Assembly (NCBI RefSeq): GCF_027744825.2 | Contig: NW_026527055.1 | Coordinates: 1 to 64,000, forward strand | DNA from: Synchiropus splendidus | Taxonomy: Eukaryota > Chordata > Actinopteri > Syngnathiformes > Callionymidae | DNA length: 64,000 bases | Reading direction: 5' to 3' | Shown here: one piece after another, positions 63,501-64,000 of the stretch | Position numbering within the stretch: position 1 is the stretch's first letter | How the letters are laid out: each line of letters begins with the position of its first letter | Position numbers and translations under genes: made by a program | Notes under the pieces: model-generated | Seen by the model: the letters and a program-made list of their open reading frames with translations, nothing else | The model's database searches: none | Told to the model about the DNA's origin: nothing

Positions 63501-64000
63501 AAGTTATCAACACTTTTATGTTTGGCGTTCCGAAACCCACCTTATCTCAGGCTGAAAAGCGTTTTTGTGCATTGTGCCATAACTTTTCAGGGAAGCTTCA
63601 GAACATAAAATTTTAACCTCCCACTATAGCAGAAAGGGTCTTTCTAGTAGTTGCACATCAAATCTAAACTGTCTGAAGTGTTTTTCCAAAGTTATTAACA
63701 CTTTTATGTTTGGCGTTCCGAAACCCACCTTATCTCAGGCTGAAAAGCGTTTTTGTGCATTGTGCCATAACTTTTCAGGGAAGCTTCAGAACATGAAATT
63801 TTAACCTCCCACTATAGCAGAAAGGGTCTTTCTAGTAGTTGCACATCAAATCTAAACTGTCTGAAGTGTTTTTCCAAAGTTATCAACACTTTTATGTTTG
63901 GCGTTCCGAAACCCACCTTATCTCAGGCTGAAAAGCGTTTTTGTGCATTGTGCCATAACTTTTCAGGGAAGCTTCAGAACATGAAATTTTAACCTCCCAC
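60511..64000 (+). repeat. Array tail beyond the 28-mer repeats
   Basis: Class order: L L V L L M N R Q M O L M N'' Q O L M and a 106-bp partial copy. It mixes markers seen elsewhere: C to T at 61275 (as 19920, 33642, 42287 and 43979), A to T at 61664 on an N followed by R Q (as 32339, 40984 and 53580), and TTTAGCG at 62960. N'' at 62955 starts as N (AC, G at 133) and ends with A at 169 like R or S. Private changes include TTACGAAA near 63341 and AACATAAAA near 63607. No longer repeat order is visible before the window ends. Confidence 0.78.
60887..61074 (+). repeat. Chimeric monomer V (P or Q fused to N-type end)
   Basis: It has GT at 49-50 and A at 74 (CAGGAAAG) like P or Q, then G at 133, 150 and 169 like N. 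This combination is unique in the window. The exchange lies between positions 74 and 133. The flanking L monomers give no direct evidence of the parents. It sits at the start of the rearranged tail that follows the 28-mer repeat. Confidence 0.75.

Larger units (their letters stand above)
1..64000 (+). repeat. 188-bp satellite DNA array, about 341 head-to-tail monomers
   Basis: Every base of the window belongs to one tandem repeat. The anchor GGCGTTCC recurs every 188 bp; between 5251 and 15403 all anchors are exactly 188 bp apart, and from 5065 to the end only seven monomers deviate, each by 1 or 2 bp. All copies are in the same orientation. The consensus has 53 A, 40 C, 33 G and 62 T by hand count (GC about 39%, three CpGs). 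Classes L and N differ at six of 188 positions, so monomers are about 97% identical or better. The first monomer is cut at internal position 11 and the last ends at position 106, so both array edges lie outside. Size, homogeneity and layered repeats resemble known centromeric satellites; that role is inferred, since no flanking sequence or protein-binding data are available. The species and satellite name are not recognised. Confidence 0.98.

Noticed and set aside
1..64000. CRISPR array
   Set aside because: The repeat is regular, but there are no unique spacers: the whole 188-bp unit is conserved, and no cas genes are present.
1..64000. Transposon or retroelement insertion, inverted segment or non-satellite interruption
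   Set aside because: I followed the GGCGTTCC anchor through all monomers; spacing never departs from 186-189 bp and orientation never changes.
1..64000. Identification as a named satellite of a particular species
   Set aside because: Length near 188 bp and the HindIII site are shared by many unrelated satellites. I do not recognise the sequence, and a database search would be needed.

Overview
The whole 64,000-base window is one uninterrupted tandem array of a 188-bp satellite DNA monomer. All copies lie head to tail in one orientation, about 341 of them (339 complete, one truncated at each edge). I see no gene, RNA gene, transposon, inversion or unique sequence anywhere. The array runs off both ends, so its true length is greater. 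The host must be a eukaryote, and a centromeric or pericentromeric heterochromatin block is the most likely setting. The reasons are the monomer length (close to a nucleosome repeat), homogeneity of about 97% or better, multi-level higher-order repeats (HORs) and lack of coding capacity. I cannot name the species or satellite family from memory. Consensus GC is about 39% and CpG observed/expected about 0.43 (hand count), which fits a CpG-methylating genome but is weak evidence.

Monomers fall into a few classes set by linked single-base variants. Numbering the monomer from the T of TGTTTGGCG, the diagnostic positions are 49-50 (GT/AC), 74 (G/A), 133 (T/G), 150 (A/G), 153 (G/C), 169 (C/G/A) and 178 (T/C). 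I write each class as a letter: L = GT,G,T,A,G,C,T; M = as L but 178C; P = as L but 74A; Q = as M but 74A; T = as Q but 169G; N = AC,G,G,G,G,G,C; O = as N but 153C; R = GT,G,T,G,G,A,C; S = as R but AC; Y and Z = N and O with GT. Reading the array as letters exposes its architecture.

Layout: (1) 1-5245, the same satellite with about two dozen private 1-bp indels, probably poorly polished assembly sequence. (2) 5060-34757, a left domain of two tandem super-units A1-B1 and A2-B2 (A = 46 or 33 monomers, B = 40 or 39), repeating at 72-73 monomers (about 13.5-13.7 kb) in B and at 86 monomers between A1 and A2. (3) 34758-64000, a right domain of different composition. It is built around an 8-monomer cassette R-Q-S-M-O-P-M-N and a 28-monomer (5,264-bp) HOR, and it contains a displaced 21-monomer copy of the B block (39456-43402). 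Shared rare substitutions tie each duplicate to its partner, so duplications of 6, 7, 9, 12, 28, 46 and 73 monomers can be dated relative to one another.

No genes work together here. The biology is structural: repeated in-register unequal exchange and conversion, leaving chimeric monomers whose junctions can be narrowed to tens of bases. The window is best read as a fossil record of satellite turnover. I found no novel protein or RNA system.
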